From positions 7,254,001-7,318,000 of the forward strand of contig NZ_JACHMO010000001.1 in the NCBI RefSeq assembly GCF_014205015.1: DNA of 64,000 bases, read 5' to 3'. The stretch is from Saccharothrix ecbatanensis. Its GTDB lineage: Bacteria > Actinomycetota > Actinomycetes > Mycobacteriales > Pseudonocardiaceae. Of this stretch, positions 40,336 through 49,007 are shown piece after piece; position 1 is the first letter of the stretch, and every line of letters begins with the position of its first letter. Both the position numbers and the translations under genes were made by a program. Below the pieces are notes generated by a model. The model had not been told where the DNA came from. It did no database searches and worked only from the letters and a program-made list of their open reading frames with translations.

Positions 40336-40947
40336 GTGCTGAACAACTTTCGAACGGCAATCGGCGTCGCGGCGGTCCTGCTCGGACTGCTCGCGCCGGG
40401 AACGACGGCGAACGCGGACGTCTCGCAGGCGCAGGCGCCGACCGGCGTGCGGTCCGTGACCACCAGCGCTGAGTTGCCGGCCGGTGCGCCGCCGTTGCCG
40501 GTCCTCGCCAACGCGGCAGCGCCCGCGCTGTGCATGGTCGGCCACGTGCAGGACCGGGACTGGGGCCAGTGGCAGTGCCAGGCGCCCGGCCAGTCCGCCT
40601 TCGCCGGATCTGTCGGACTGGGCAAGAACCTGGAGGCTCTGGTGGTGTACGTCAGCGCCCCGGACGCCGGCTCCCAACTCTGCGGCGCCGCACACGTCCG
40701 CAACCGCGGCTGGGTCCAAGAAGGCTGCCGCGGCGCGGGCTCCGCGGTGCAGTACGGGTACACGGGGCTGAACCTGCCGCTGGAGGCGTTCAAGTTGAAG
40801 AGCTCCACCCGCAAGGTGTGCCTCGAAGCCCACGTCCGCAACCAAGGCTGGGTGGGCAACGGGTGCGTGAACCCCGGCGAGTGGCGCGAGGTGGGCACCA
40901 CCGGCCTCGCCCTGCCGCTCGAAGCGGTTCGGGGAATCGTGCTCTGA
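40336..40947 (+). CDS. secreted ChW-repeat protein
   Basis: 203 residues. Signal peptide (FRTAIGVAAVLLGLLAPGTTANA) and three repeats of about 45 residues ending the chain: HVQDRDWGQW..GSVGLGKNLEALVV, HVRNRGWVQEGC..GYTGLNLPLEAFKL, HVRNQGWVGNGC..GTTGLALPLEAVRG. This is the clostridial hydrophobic-tryptophan (ChW) pattern (His..Gly-Trp..Gly..Leu-Glu-Ala), with paired cysteines. Secreted, binding function likely. GTG start after GAGGGAG. Confidence 0.82.
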   Translation: MLNNFRTAIGVAAVLLGLLAPGTTANADVSQAQAPTGVRSVTTSAELPAGAPPLPVLANAAAPALCMVGHVQDRDWGQWQCQAPGQSAFAGSVGLGKNLEALVVYVSAPDAGSQLCGAAHVRNRGWVQEGCRGAGSAVQYGYTGLNLPLEAFKLKSSTRKVCLEAHVRNQGWVGNGCVNPGEWREVGTTGLALPLEAVRGIVL

Positions 40948-40965
40948 CCGGACACCACTGACGAC

Positions 40966-41002
40966 GATGGGGCGGGACCTGATAGCCAGGTCCCGCCCCA
41001 TC
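40966..41002. terminator. bidirectional terminator hairpin
   Basis: GATGGGGCGGGACCTG / CAGGTCCCGCCCCATC, 16-bp perfect arms with a 5-nt loop, between the convergent ChW gene and bkdC. Confidence 0.88.
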
Positions 41003-41032
41003 CGGTCGACAGCGGAACGTCGACAGCGGAAC

Positions 41033-42424
41033 TCAGTAGGTCATCGCCACGCCGGGGTCGGCCAGGAGGGCGCCTACGTCGGCCAGGAACTGCGAGCCCT
41101 GTTGGCCGTCGACGACCCGGTGGTCGAAGCTGAGCGCCAGTTGGCAGACCTTGCGCGGCACTACTTGGCCGTCCACCACCCAGGGCATGTCCCGGATCGC
41201 GCCCAGGGCGAGGATCGCCGACTCTCCCGGGTTGATGATCGGGGTGCCGGTGTCGACGCCGAAGACGCCCACGTTGGTGATGGTGATCGTGCCGCCCATC
41301 ATGTCCGCGGGTGTCGTCTTGCCGTCACGGGCGGTCGTGGCCAGGGCGTCCAGGGCCTCGGCCAGCTCGCGCAGTGACATGCGGTCGGCGTCGCGGACCT
41401 TGGGGACCACCAGGCCCCGCGGCGTCGCGGCGGCGATGCCGAGGTGCACGTAGTCCTTGTAGACGATCTCCTGCGCCGCCTCGTCCCACGTCGCGTTGAC
41501 GTCGGGGGTGCGGCGGGCGGCCAGGATGACGGCCTTGGCGGCGAACGCCAACGGCGTGATCTTGACGCCGCGGAACTCGCGCGCTTCCTTCAGACGCGCC
41601 CGCAGTTCCATCATCGGCGTCACGTCCACCGTCAGGAACTCGGTGACGTGCGGCGCGGTGAACGCGCTCTCCACCATCGCCTGCGCGGTCGCCTTGCGGA
41701 CGCCCTTGATCGGGACCCGGCGCTCCCTCGTCCCGCTGTCCACAACGGACGGCGCGGGTGGTGCGGTGGGAGCGACGGCCTGTTCGACGTCCTCGCGCGT
41801 GATCACGCCGCCCGGACCTGAACCCGACAGGGCGTAGAGGTCGATGCCCAGGTCCTTGGCCAGCTTGCGAACGGGCGGCTTGGCCAGTGGGACGTACCCA
41901 CCGCGAGCCGGTTCCGCGACAGGGGTGGGGGCAGGGGCAGGGGCGACAGGAGCAGGCGCGGGGACAGCGGCAGGGGCGGCAAGAGCAGGAGCGGCGGCGA
42001 CGGGGGTCGGGGCCGGGGAGTCCTTGCGCGCACGGCGTTTCGCCGCACCCGCACGGGGCCCGTAGCCGACCAGGGTCGCGATCCGACCGCCCGGCATCTC
42101 CTCGCCGATCTTGCCGTTCGACTCGGCGGGAGCCGAAGCCGGAGCGGCGACAGGAGCAGGCGCGGGCGCCGAGCCGGACGGGTCCACGTCGATCGTGATG
42201 ATCGGGACGCCGACCTCGACCGTCTGACCCACCTCGGCCAGCAACTCGGTCACCACGCCGTCCCAAGGGCACGGCAGCTCAACGGCAGCCTTGGCCGTCT
42301 CGATCTCGACGATGACCTGGTTGACCTTCACCGCGTCACCCGGCTTCACGTGCCAGGTGAGGATCTCGGCCTCGGTCAGCCCCTCTGCCGTGTCCGGCAT
42401 GGGGAATTGCTTCAACTGCGGCAC
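41033..42424 (-). CDS. bkdC: dihydrolipoyl acyltransferase (E2) of a branched-chain keto-acid dehydrogenase
   Basis: 463 residues. Lipoyl domain with Lys45 in VEIETAKAAVEL. Pro/Ala-rich linker. E3/E1-binding domain (LAKPPVRKLAKDLGIDLYALSGSGPGGVITREDVEQAV). Catalytic domain ends with LALSFDHRVVDG (His435, Asp439). One lipoyl domain, normal length for E2b. Transfers acyl groups from E1 to CoA; E3 lies elsewhere. Last gene of the operon, ten bases after bkdB. Confidence 0.92.
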   Translation of the reverse strand: MPQLKQFPMPDTAEGLTEAEILTWHVKPGDAVKVNQVIVEIETAKAAVELPCPWDGVVTELLAEVGQTVEVGVPIITIDVDPSGSAPAPAPVAAPASAPAESNGKIGEEMPGGRIATLVGYGPRAGAAKRRARKDSPAPTPVAAAPALAAPAAVPAPAPVAPAPAPTPVAEPARGGYVPLAKPPVRKLAKDLGIDLYALSGSGPGGVITREDVEQAVAPTAPPAPSVVDSGTRERRVPIKGVRKATAQAMVESAFTAPHVTEFLTVDVTPMMELRARLKEAREFRGVKITPLAFAAKAVILAARRTPDVNATWDEAAQEIVYKDYVHLGIAAATPRGLVVPKVRDADRMSLRELAEALDALATTARDGKTTPADMMGGTITITNVGVFGVDTGTPIINPGESAILALGAIRDMPWVVDGQVVPRKVCQLALSFDHRVVDGQQGSQFLADVGALLADPGVAMTY

Positions 42425-42434
42425 AGCGATCCCC

Positions 42435-43457
42435 CTACCAGGCCAGCGAGCGGTCGACGGCGTGCAGCACGCGGTCGAGGTCGGGGAGGAATTCCTCTTC
42501 CAACTTCGACGGCGGGTACGGGGTGTCGAAACCGGTCACCCGCAGCACGGGCGCCTGCAAGGAGTAGAAGCACTCCTGCTGCACCTTGGCCGCGATCTCG
42601 CTGGAGATGGAGGACTCGCTCGGCGCCTCGGTCACCACGATCAGCCGACCGGTCCGCCGCACCGACTCGAACACCGGCGCGAGGTCGAGCGGCGACAACG
42701 TGCGCAGGTCGATGACCTCCAGCGAACGCCCCTCCTCCTCGGCCGCCGCGGCAGCCTCCATGGACGTCCGCACGGACGGGCCGTACGTCACGACGGTGAC
42801 GTCCGTGCCGGTGCGCAGCGTGCGCGAGCGGAACAGCGGTCCGGGCGCGGCGGTCGTGTCGACCTCGCCCTTCTCGTAGTAGCGCCGCTTCGGCTCGAAG
42901 AACAGCACCGGGTCTTCGCAGTCGATCGCCTGCTGGATCATCCAGTACGCGTCGGCCGGGTTCGAGCACGTCACGACCTTGAGGCCGGCGGTGTGCGCGA
43001 AGTACGACTCGGGCGACTCGGAGTGGTGCTCGACCGCGCCGATCCCGCCGCCGAACGGCACCCGGATCACCATGGGCAGCTTGAGCCGGCCCTGGGTGCG
43101 GTAGTGCAGCTTGGCGACCTGCGACACGATCTGGTCGAAGCCTGGGAAGATGAAGCCGTCGAACTGGATCTCGCACACCGGTCGGTAGCCCCGGATCGCG
43201 AGGCCGACGGCGGTGCCGATGATGCCGGACTCGGACAGCGGCGTGTCCAGCACGCGCTGCTCGCCGAAGTCCTTCTGGAGGCCGTCGGTGATCCGGAAGA
43301 CGCCGCCGAGCTTGCCGACGTCCTCACCCATCACGATGACCTTGGGGTTGGCCTCCATCGACGCGCGCAGGCCGTTGTTCAACGCCTTGGCGATGGTGAG
43401 CGTCTGCACCGCGGCGGGCGCGGCGGACGTGGGGCGGTCCATCGTCGGAGCAGCCAT
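42435..43457 (-). CDS. bkdB: branched-chain keto-acid dehydrogenase E1 beta
   Basis: 340 residues. TIAKALNNGLRASMEANPKVIVMGEDVGKLGGVFRITDGL, then SGIIGTAVGLAIRGYRPVCEIQFDGFIFPGFDQIVSQVAKLHYRTQG: the E1 beta transketolase fold with the Pyr domain. C-terminal TTYGPSVRTSMEAA and VVTEAPSESSISSEIAA. Binds thiamine diphosphate with E1 alpha. ATG overlaps the bkdA stop (TGATG), so subunits are made in step. Confidence 0.92.
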   Translation of the reverse strand: MAAPTMDRPTSAAPAAVQTLTIAKALNNGLRASMEANPKVIVMGEDVGKLGGVFRITDGLQKDFGEQRVLDTPLSESGIIGTAVGLAIRGYRPVCEIQFDGFIFPGFDQIVSQVAKLHYRTQGRLKLPMVIRVPFGGGIGAVEHHSESPESYFAHTAGLKVVTCSNPADAYWMIQQAIDCEDPVLFFEPKRRYYEKGEVDTTAAPGPLFRSRTLRTGTDVTVVTYGPSVRTSMEAAAAAEEEGRSLEVIDLRTLSPLDLAPVFESVRRTGRLIVVTEAPSESSISSEIAAKVQQECFYSLQAPVLRVTGFDTPYPPSKLEEEFLPDLDRVLHAVDRSLAW

Positions 43458-44650
43458 CAGTGCTCACCTCCCGCGAACCCGGCGTGGTACGCCAGGAACT
43501 CGTCGCGTTGCGCCTCCAGGACCGGGTTGCCCTCGGCGTAGACCTCGCTGAAGATCCGCCCCGGGGGCGGGTCGGGCAGGTTGACGCAGTAGTCCCGCAG
43601 CTCGATCGCGATCTGCTCGGCCTCGGCCTCGATCGACTCGAAGAACGCCTGGTCGGCCCACTGCTGCTTGACCAGGTGCACCTTGACCCGCTCGATCGGG
43701 TCCTTGAGCTTCCACAGCTCCAGCTCGTCGGACAGCCGGTAGCGGGACGGGTCGTCGGAGGTGGTGTGCGCGTCCATCCGGTAGGTGAACGCCTCGATCA
43801 GGATCGGGCCGTTGCCCTGGCGGCACTCCTCCAGCGCCCAGCGGGTGACCGCGAGGGTGGCCAGCACGTCGTTGCCGTCGACCCGGATGCCGGGGAAGCC
43901 GTAGCCGCGGGCCCGCTGGTAGAGCGGGAGCCGGGACTGGCGCTCGGTGGGCTCGGAGATGGCCCACTGGTTGTTCTGGCAGAAGAACACCAACGGCGCG
44001 TCGTAGACCGCGGCCCAGACGAAGCCCTCGTGCACGTCGCCCTGGCTGGTCGCGCCGTCGCCGAAGAAGCAGACGGTGGCCTCGCCGTCGGCGTCGCCGA
44101 CCTTGCCGTCGAACTTCTGGCCCATGGCGTAGCCGGTGGCGTTGAGCACCTGGTTGCCGATGACGATCGTGTACGGGTGGAACCTGGTCGCGACCGGGTC
44201 CCACGTGCCGTTGTCGGTGCCGCGGAAGATGCCGAGCAGGTCGGTCGGCTTGACGCCCCGGGTCCACGCGATGCCGTGCTCGCGGTAGCTGGGGAACGCC
44301 ATGTCCTCCGGGCGCATGGCCCGGCCGGCGCCGATCTGCGCGGCTTCCTGGCCCAGCAGCGGAACCCAGATGCCGAGCTGGCCCTTGCGCTGGAGGGCGT
44401 TCGCCTCGCGGTCGACCCGACGCACGAGGACCATGTCGCGGTACAGCCCGCGCAGTTCCTCGGCCGTGATGTCGATGTCGAAGTCCGGGTGCTGGACGCG
44501 TTCGCCCTCGGGGGTGAGCAGCTGCACCAGGTCGGCGCCGCCCTCGTCTGTCGCTCGCAAGCCTGCGATCACCTGTTCCGCTGTCGGTTTGGCAGCAGTG
44601 GCCGGGGCGGCATCCGGCCCTGGGTGCGTCCATTTCTCGGGGGACGACAT
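43457..44650 (-). CDS. bkdA: branched-chain keto-acid dehydrogenase E1 alpha
   Basis: 397 residues. LYRDMVLVRRVDREANALQRKGQLG opens the E1 alpha domain, GDGATSQGDVHEGFVWAAVYDAPLVFFCQNNQWAIS is the thiamine-diphosphate motif, and YRMDAHTTSDDPSRYR the phosphorylation-loop region. Decarboxylates 2-oxo acids from Leu, Ile and Val, giving branched acyl-CoA (precursors of iso/anteiso fatty acids). Preference for branched substrates over pyruvate is inferred. Start ATG 44650 with GAGGAG ten bases upstream; the longer frame to 44905 has no support. Confidence 0.9.
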   Translation of the reverse strand: MSSPEKWTHPGPDAAPATAAKPTAEQVIAGLRATDEGGADLVQLLTPEGERVQHPDFDIDITAEELRGLYRDMVLVRRVDREANALQRKGQLGIWVPLLGQEAAQIGAGRAMRPEDMAFPSYREHGIAWTRGVKPTDLLGIFRGTDNGTWDPVATRFHPYTIVIGNQVLNATGYAMGQKFDGKVGDADGEATVCFFGDGATSQGDVHEGFVWAAVYDAPLVFFCQNNQWAISEPTERQSRLPLYQRARGYGFPGIRVDGNDVLATLAVTRWALEECRQGNGPILIEAFTYRMDAHTTSDDPSRYRLSDELELWKLKDPIERVKVHLVKQQWADQAFFESIEAEAEQIAIELRDYCVNLPDPPPGRIFSEVYAEGNPVLEAQRDEFLAYHAGFAGGEH

Positions 44651-45122
44651 GAGCCTTGTCTCCTCGTCTACGAGACCGCCCGGTCGCTTGTGACGACACT
44701 GCGCGGCTGCACCGCCAGTCGCCGTGCCCCTCGGTGTCGGGGTCGGTCGACCGTCGGCGCTGACGGTGTTCTCATCCACATCCTGACATGGCCCCACCCC
44801 CGATGGTGAGCCCCATCCCAGTTCGTAACTCTTCACGCAGCGGCCTGACGTGCACCAACGGTCGGAAGACCAATCTTCGGCAGTCCAAGTAGGCCGTCCG
44901 TTCATCGAACACCCTTGTCCAGGTTATCGCCCGTTAACTACCGAACGTAGGGATCCGCACACGACCGGTCGGCCTAACTGCCCACGTCCGCACCCCTTGC
45001 TGTGGATGGACTACCGACCATCGGCAGACGCAGCATTTCCACCACGCGAAATCCCCGGATCCGGCGGTCGGATTGCCGGCTCGCGGGTCCGTCGGCGAAT
45101 CGGGTCGTGACAGGATCGGGCC
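44651..45122. other. 470-bp promoter region between bkdA and the M20 gene (no gene)
   Basis: Divergent genes on both sides. A short inverted repeat GAAGA-ccaa-TCTTC (44865-44878) could be a regulator site (Lrp-like proteins often control bkd operons; that is only a guess). No open frame with a known domain. Confidence 0.45.
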
Positions 45123-46535
45123 GTGGACCGTTCAGCGCTGACCCGTACCGTTCGCGGGCTCTGGGAGGACGACATCCTCCCGAGCCTGTCCGCCTTGGTC
45201 GCGATCCCCGCGATCTCCCCCTCCTTCGACCCCGCGTGGGCCTCGCACGGCCATCTGGCCGCCGCCGTGGAGCACGTGCGCGGCTGGCTCGCCGACCGCG
45301 ACCTGCCCGGCGCCACCGTCGAGGTCGTCCAACTGCCCGACCTGACTCCGGTGCTGCTGGTGGACGTGCCCGGCACGGCGCCGACCTCCGACACCGTGCT
45401 GATGTACGGGCACCTGGACAAGCAGCCGCCGGTCGGTGGTTGGGGCGAAGGCCTCGGGCCGTGGACGCCGGTCCTGCGCGACGGGCGGCTGTACGGCCGG
45501 GGTTCCGCCGACGACGGGTACGCGGGTTACGCGGCGATCGCGGCGATCGAGGGGGTGCGGCAGGCGGGCGGCACGCACTCGCGGTGCGTCATCCTGCTGG
45601 AGACCGGCGAGGAGTCCGGGAGCCCGGACCTGCCCGCGTACCTCGACCACCTGCGGCCCCGGCTCGGTGACGTGTCGCTGGTCGTGTGCCTCGACTCGGG
45701 CGGCAACGACTACGAGCGGATGTGGCTGACCACGTCGCTGCGCGGGTTGGTGCAGGTCACGATGACGGTCCGGGTGGTGGAAGGCGGGCTGCACTCGGGG
45801 ATGGCGAGCGGCATCGTGCCGTCGTCGTTCCGGATCGCGCGGCAGTTGCTGGACCGGCTGGAGGACTCGGCGACCGGTGAGGTGCTGGTGCCGGAGACGC
45901 ACGTCGAGATCCCGGAGGACCGGGTGCTCGAGGTGCGTGACGCGGTGGCGAGCACGCCCGGCGTGCTGGTCGGCAGCGTGCCGTGGGCCGGTGGGACGCA
46001 GGCCATGGCGTCCGACGAGGTCGAACTCGCGCTGAACGCCGGGTGGCGGCCGACGTTGTCGGTGACCGGGGCGGACGGGCTGCCGGCTCCGGACGACGCG
46101 GGGAACGTGCTGCGGCCGTTCACCACGCTGGTGCTGAGCTTCCGGCTGCCGCCGACGGCCGACTCGTCGGCGGCGATCGAGTCGATCCGGCGGGCGTTGA
46201 CGACGGACGTGCCGTACGGCGCTTCGGTGGAGTTGTCGCGGATCGAGGCGGCGGACGGGTGGAACGCGCCGACGCTCGCGCCGTGGCTGCGCGAGACGTT
46301 GGACAGGGTCGGCAAGGAGGTGTTCGACGCGCCGTGGCGGACGGTGGCGCTCGGCGGCTCGATCCCGTTCATGGGGTTGCTGCCCGAGGCGTACCCGGAG
46401 GCGCAGTTCCTGGTCACCGGCGCGGTCGGGCCGGACTCCAACTGCCACGTGCCGGACGAGTGGCTGCACCTAGCGCAGGCGGCGCGGATCACCGAGGCGG
46501 TCGCCGTGGTGTTGGACGCGCACGCCCGGCGCTGA
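45123..46535 (+). CDS. M20-family metallopeptidase
   Basis: 470 residues. Metal ligands visible: LMYGHLDKQP (His), GRGSADDGYAGYAAIAAIE (Asp), LLETGEESGS (Glu, Glu), CLDSGGNDY (Asp), and NCHVPDEW (His) at the end; the inserted lid domain lies between (RGLVQVTMTVRVVEGGLHSGMASG). Di-zinc dipeptidase/carboxypeptidase, probably cytoplasmic. GTG start; promoter in the gap upstream. Confidence 0.88.
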   Translation: MDRSALTRTVRGLWEDDILPSLSALVAIPAISPSFDPAWASHGHLAAAVEHVRGWLADRDLPGATVEVVQLPDLTPVLLVDVPGTAPTSDTVLMYGHLDKQPPVGGWGEGLGPWTPVLRDGRLYGRGSADDGYAGYAAIAAIEGVRQAGGTHSRCVILLETGEESGSPDLPAYLDHLRPRLGDVSLVVCLDSGGNDYERMWLTTSLRGLVQVTMTVRVVEGGLHSGMASGIVPSSFRIARQLLDRLEDSATGEVLVPETHVEIPEDRVLEVRDAVASTPGVLVGSVPWAGGTQAMASDEVELALNAGWRPTLSVTGADGLPAPDDAGNVLRPFTTLVLSFRLPPTADSSAAIESIRRALTTDVPYGASVELSRIEAADGWNAPTLAPWLRETLDRVGKEVFDAPWRTVALGGSIPFMGLLPEAYPEAQFLVTGAVGPDSNCHVPDEWLHLAQAARITEAVAVVLDAHARR

Positions 46536-46539
46536 CGGG

Positions 46540-47022
46540 TCAGCCGATCAGCCGGTCGATTTCGGCGGTGAGGTCGGTGCGGAGGTCGTCGTGCTGGGGG
46601 CCGAGGGCGGTGGCCGGGTCGGTCCAGCGTTCCGCCGGGTAGAGGTAGACGGGGTGGCGCACGATCGGCTCCGGCTCCCAGTGGTAGCGGGCGCGGACGT
46701 GGGCGTGCAGCCACGGGTCGGTGTTGCCCAGGATCTCCAGGTTGACCCGGCGGAACTCGGGGTCCCGCCGGGCGCACACCCGTTCCACCGCTTCGGCCAG
46801 CAGTTCCATGTCGGCGAGGAAGTTGAGCCGGCGATGGCGCGGCAGGTCGGTGAGGCGGTGGACGTCCGGCGTGTCGGTCAGCAGGACGCAGTAGCCGGGG
46901 AGGAACTGGACGTCCCCGATGACCGCGAAGCCGGCGGAGAGTCGGCGGAGCACGGTCGGGTTCTCGCCGCGCAGGGCCGAGCCGATGCGGTCGTTCTTCC
47001 AGTCTTCGGTCACGTCGCCCAT
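46540..47022 (-). CDS. HIT-like protein (diadenosine tetraphosphate hydrolase type)
   Basis: 160 residues. IGDVQFLPGYCVLLTDTPDVHRLTDLPRHRRLNFLADMELLAEAVERV and RRVNLEILGNTDPWLHAHVRARYHWEPE form a HIT-like fold; the His triad reads HAHVR, so the third histidine is replaced. It may hydrolyse Ap4A-like nucleotides. ATG 47022 lies inside a 75-bp repeat that also encodes the last codons of the membrane NTPase, showing the two genes were once overlapping neighbours. Confidence 0.78.
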   Translation of the reverse strand: MGDVTEDWKNDRIGSALRGENPTVLRRLSAGFAVIGDVQFLPGYCVLLTDTPDVHRLTDLPRHRRLNFLADMELLAEAVERVCARRDPEFRRVNLEILGNTDPWLHAHVRARYHWEPEPIVRHPVYLYPAERWTDPATALGPQHDDLRTDLTAEIDRLIG

Positions 47023-47070
47023 CTTCGGTCGATGTCCCGGAGCAGGGCGAGGCCGGCCTCCGGATTGGTG
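46996..47070. repeat. left copy of a 75-bp direct repeat (NTPase end / HIT start)
   Basis: 69 of 75 bases match 48933-49007. On the minus strand it encodes TNPEAGLALLRDIDRRWAT and a stop (NTPase C-terminus) and, in another frame, the HIT start MGDVTEDWK. A 19-bp tandem duplication, TTGGTGAAGGTCGGGCACG, follows at 47065-47102. Confidence 0.85.
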
Positions 47071-47135
47071 AAGGTCGGGCACGTTGGTGAAGGTCGGGCA
47101 CGGTCGTCAGCAGCAAGGACTTACAAGGCTCTAAA

Positions 47136-47169
47136 GTACTCTCAACCGACTGCAAGACTTTGAGAGTAC
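47136..47169. promoter_or_regulatory. operator-like inverted repeat upstream of the AlbA_2 gene
   Basis: GTACTCTCAA (47136-47145) / TTGAGAGTAC (47160-47169), perfect 10-bp arms, 14-base spacer, 18 bases before the ATG. Probably the site of autoregulation by the encoded wHTH protein. Confidence 0.65.
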
Positions 47170-47187
47170 GGAGACGTGCGGGCTGCG

Positions 47188-48900
47188 ATGGACGTGACCA
47201 ATCTGCCCTCCCTGATCGACCGGCTGCGACGCATCGGCGGCGAGCCCGCCGACGTCGAAGTCAAGGCGGCGGCGGGCGGTCTGCCGAAGAGCATCATCGA
47301 GACGCTGTCCGCGTTCGCGAACACCAACGGCGGAATCATCATCCTCGGCCTCGACGAGTCCTCCGGATTCGCGTTCGTCGACATACCCGATCCGAGCAGG
47401 ATGCGGGACAACCTCGCGTCCTTGGCGTCCGGGTCGCTCCAGCCGCCGTTGCGCATCGATACGCAGATCGTCGAAATCGACGGCCACGCCTTGGTGGTTG
47501 CCGAGGTCGAGCCGTTGACCTCCGATCTGAAGCCCTGTTTCGTCGACTCACGTGGGATCGCCACCGGTTCATACGTCCGGGTCGGTGACGGCGACCGGAG
47601 AATGAGCCAGGCAGAGATCGGCCTGGCGATCGCCAACCGCGGTCAACCAAGGCACGATCTCGAACCGGTGGGAGAGGCGACGCTGCAGGACCTCGACCGG
47701 ACAGCGATCCTGCGGACCCTTGACCGGGTACGCCGAACCTCACGAGCCTTCAGGGACGTCGACGACAACCTGGCACTGGAACGGTTGCGAGTCCTGGTCC
47801 GTGACGACAAGGGTGCTGTGGTCCCGTCCCTTGGCGGTCTACTCACGTTCGGCATCCTGCCCCAGCAGTTCTTCCCGCAGCTCACCGTTTCGGTTGTCGT
47901 CCACAGTGCCGAGCCTCCCGGCGGCAACTCGCCCAGGTTCGAGGACAACCCGGTGATCAGAGGCCCGATACCGGACCAGGTCGCGGAGACGATCGCCGTC
48001 CTCCGACGGCACATGCGGGTGCGGAGCTATGTCGACTCGACAGGACGAACCGAACGACTGGACTACCCGCTGGAGGCAGTCCGCGAGGCAGTTGTCAACG
48101 CGCTGCTGCACCGCGACTACAGCCCGGTGACGCGTGGCACCCAAGTTCAGATCGAGCTGTTCCCGGAACGACTTCTCGCGCGCAGCCCAGGTGGCTTGTT
48201 CGGCCCGGTCTCCGTCGAGGATCTGGGAAGCGAAGGGATCTCGTCTTCGCGGAACTCGTTCCTCGCAGCTCTGCTGTCCGACACCTTCCTGCCCTCCAGC
48301 GAGAACCTGGTCGCGGAGAACCGTGCGTCCGGTATCCCCGCGATGATCCGCGAACTCCGGCGCTCCGGCATGCCGCGGCCGGTGTTCGGCAACTTCCCCG
48401 CTCGATTCGAGGTGGAGTTCAGCCGATCGCAGCTGCTCGATCCCGAGACACGGCAATGGTTGGCGGGGCTCGCGGAGCCCGGCCTCGGTCAGGTCCACGA
48501 ACTCGCGCTGGCCACGATGTACCACGGCCAGGCCATCAGCAACGCGACGCTGCGCGAGTTCGGCGCGACCCAGTCGGAGGCGACCGCGGTGCTGCGTGAC
48601 CTGGTGACCAGGGGACTCGCGGTGCGGGCCGGCGGCCGGCGCTATGCCAGCTATTCGCTCGGCAGTGTCTCCGCCGCTCCGGATTTGTTCACCAGTGCCG
48701 ATGTGCCGGTCACCAGACTTGACGTGGCCACGGTTCTCAGGCGGCGAGGCTTGGCGAAGGCCTCGGAACTGGCCGCGGCCACCGGCTATTCGAGGCCGAC
48801 TGTGCTGAGCAGGCTTGACGAACTCATCGCAGAGGGGAAGGCGGTGGCCGAGGGTAGGCCGCGCAGTCCCCAGCGGGTCTACCGGTGGGTTGGCGGGTGA
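47188..48900 (+). CDS. AlbA_2 (Schlafen-type)/ATPase/winged-helix regulator
   Basis: 570 residues. N-terminal AlbA_2 domain (DVEVKAAAGGLPKSIIETLSAFANTNGGIIILGLDE), then the RecG-like C-terminal HATPase_c_4 region (DYPLEAVREAVVNALLHRDYSPVTRGTQVQIELFPERLLARSPGGLFGPV), then winged-helix tail(s) (LDVATVLRRRGLAKASELAAATGYSRPTVLSRLDELIAEGKAV). Such proteins are regulators or parts of mobile and defence loci. It lies between two 75-bp repeats, separating the NTPase and HIT genes, and appears inserted. ATG 47188; GTG 47176 is an alternative. Confidence 0.85.
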   Translation: MDVTNLPSLIDRLRRIGGEPADVEVKAAAGGLPKSIIETLSAFANTNGGIIILGLDESSGFAFVDIPDPSRMRDNLASLASGSLQPPLRIDTQIVEIDGHALVVAEVEPLTSDLKPCFVDSRGIATGSYVRVGDGDRRMSQAEIGLAIANRGQPRHDLEPVGEATLQDLDRTAILRTLDRVRRTSRAFRDVDDNLALERLRVLVRDDKGAVVPSLGGLLTFGILPQQFFPQLTVSVVVHSAEPPGGNSPRFEDNPVIRGPIPDQVAETIAVLRRHMRVRSYVDSTGRTERLDYPLEAVREAVVNALLHRDYSPVTRGTQVQIELFPERLLARSPGGLFGPVSVEDLGSEGISSSRNSFLAALLSDTFLPSSENLVAENRASGIPAMIRELRRSGMPRPVFGNFPARFEVEFSRSQLLDPETRQWLAGLAEPGLGQVHELALATMYHGQAISNATLREFGATQSEATAVLRDLVTRGLAVRAGGRRYASYSLGSVSAAPDLFTSADVPVTRLDVATVLRRRGLAKASELAAATGYSRPTVLSRLDELIAEGKAVAEGRPRSPQRVYRWVGG

Positions 48901-48932
48901 TCGAAGCGATACGTCGATGCCGGAGTCGCGGC

Positions 48933-49007
48933 CTTCCAGTCTTCGGTCACGGTGCCCATCTTCGCTCGATGTCGCGGAGGAGGGCGAGGCCGGCGTCCGG
49001 ATTGGTG
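48933..49007. repeat. right copy of the 75-bp direct repeat
   Basis: Encodes the real NTPase end (TNPDAGLALLRDIERRWAP, stop) and, in the other frame, a HIT start relic MGTVTEDWK. It continues open for some codons with no HIT sequence. Confidence 0.85.
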
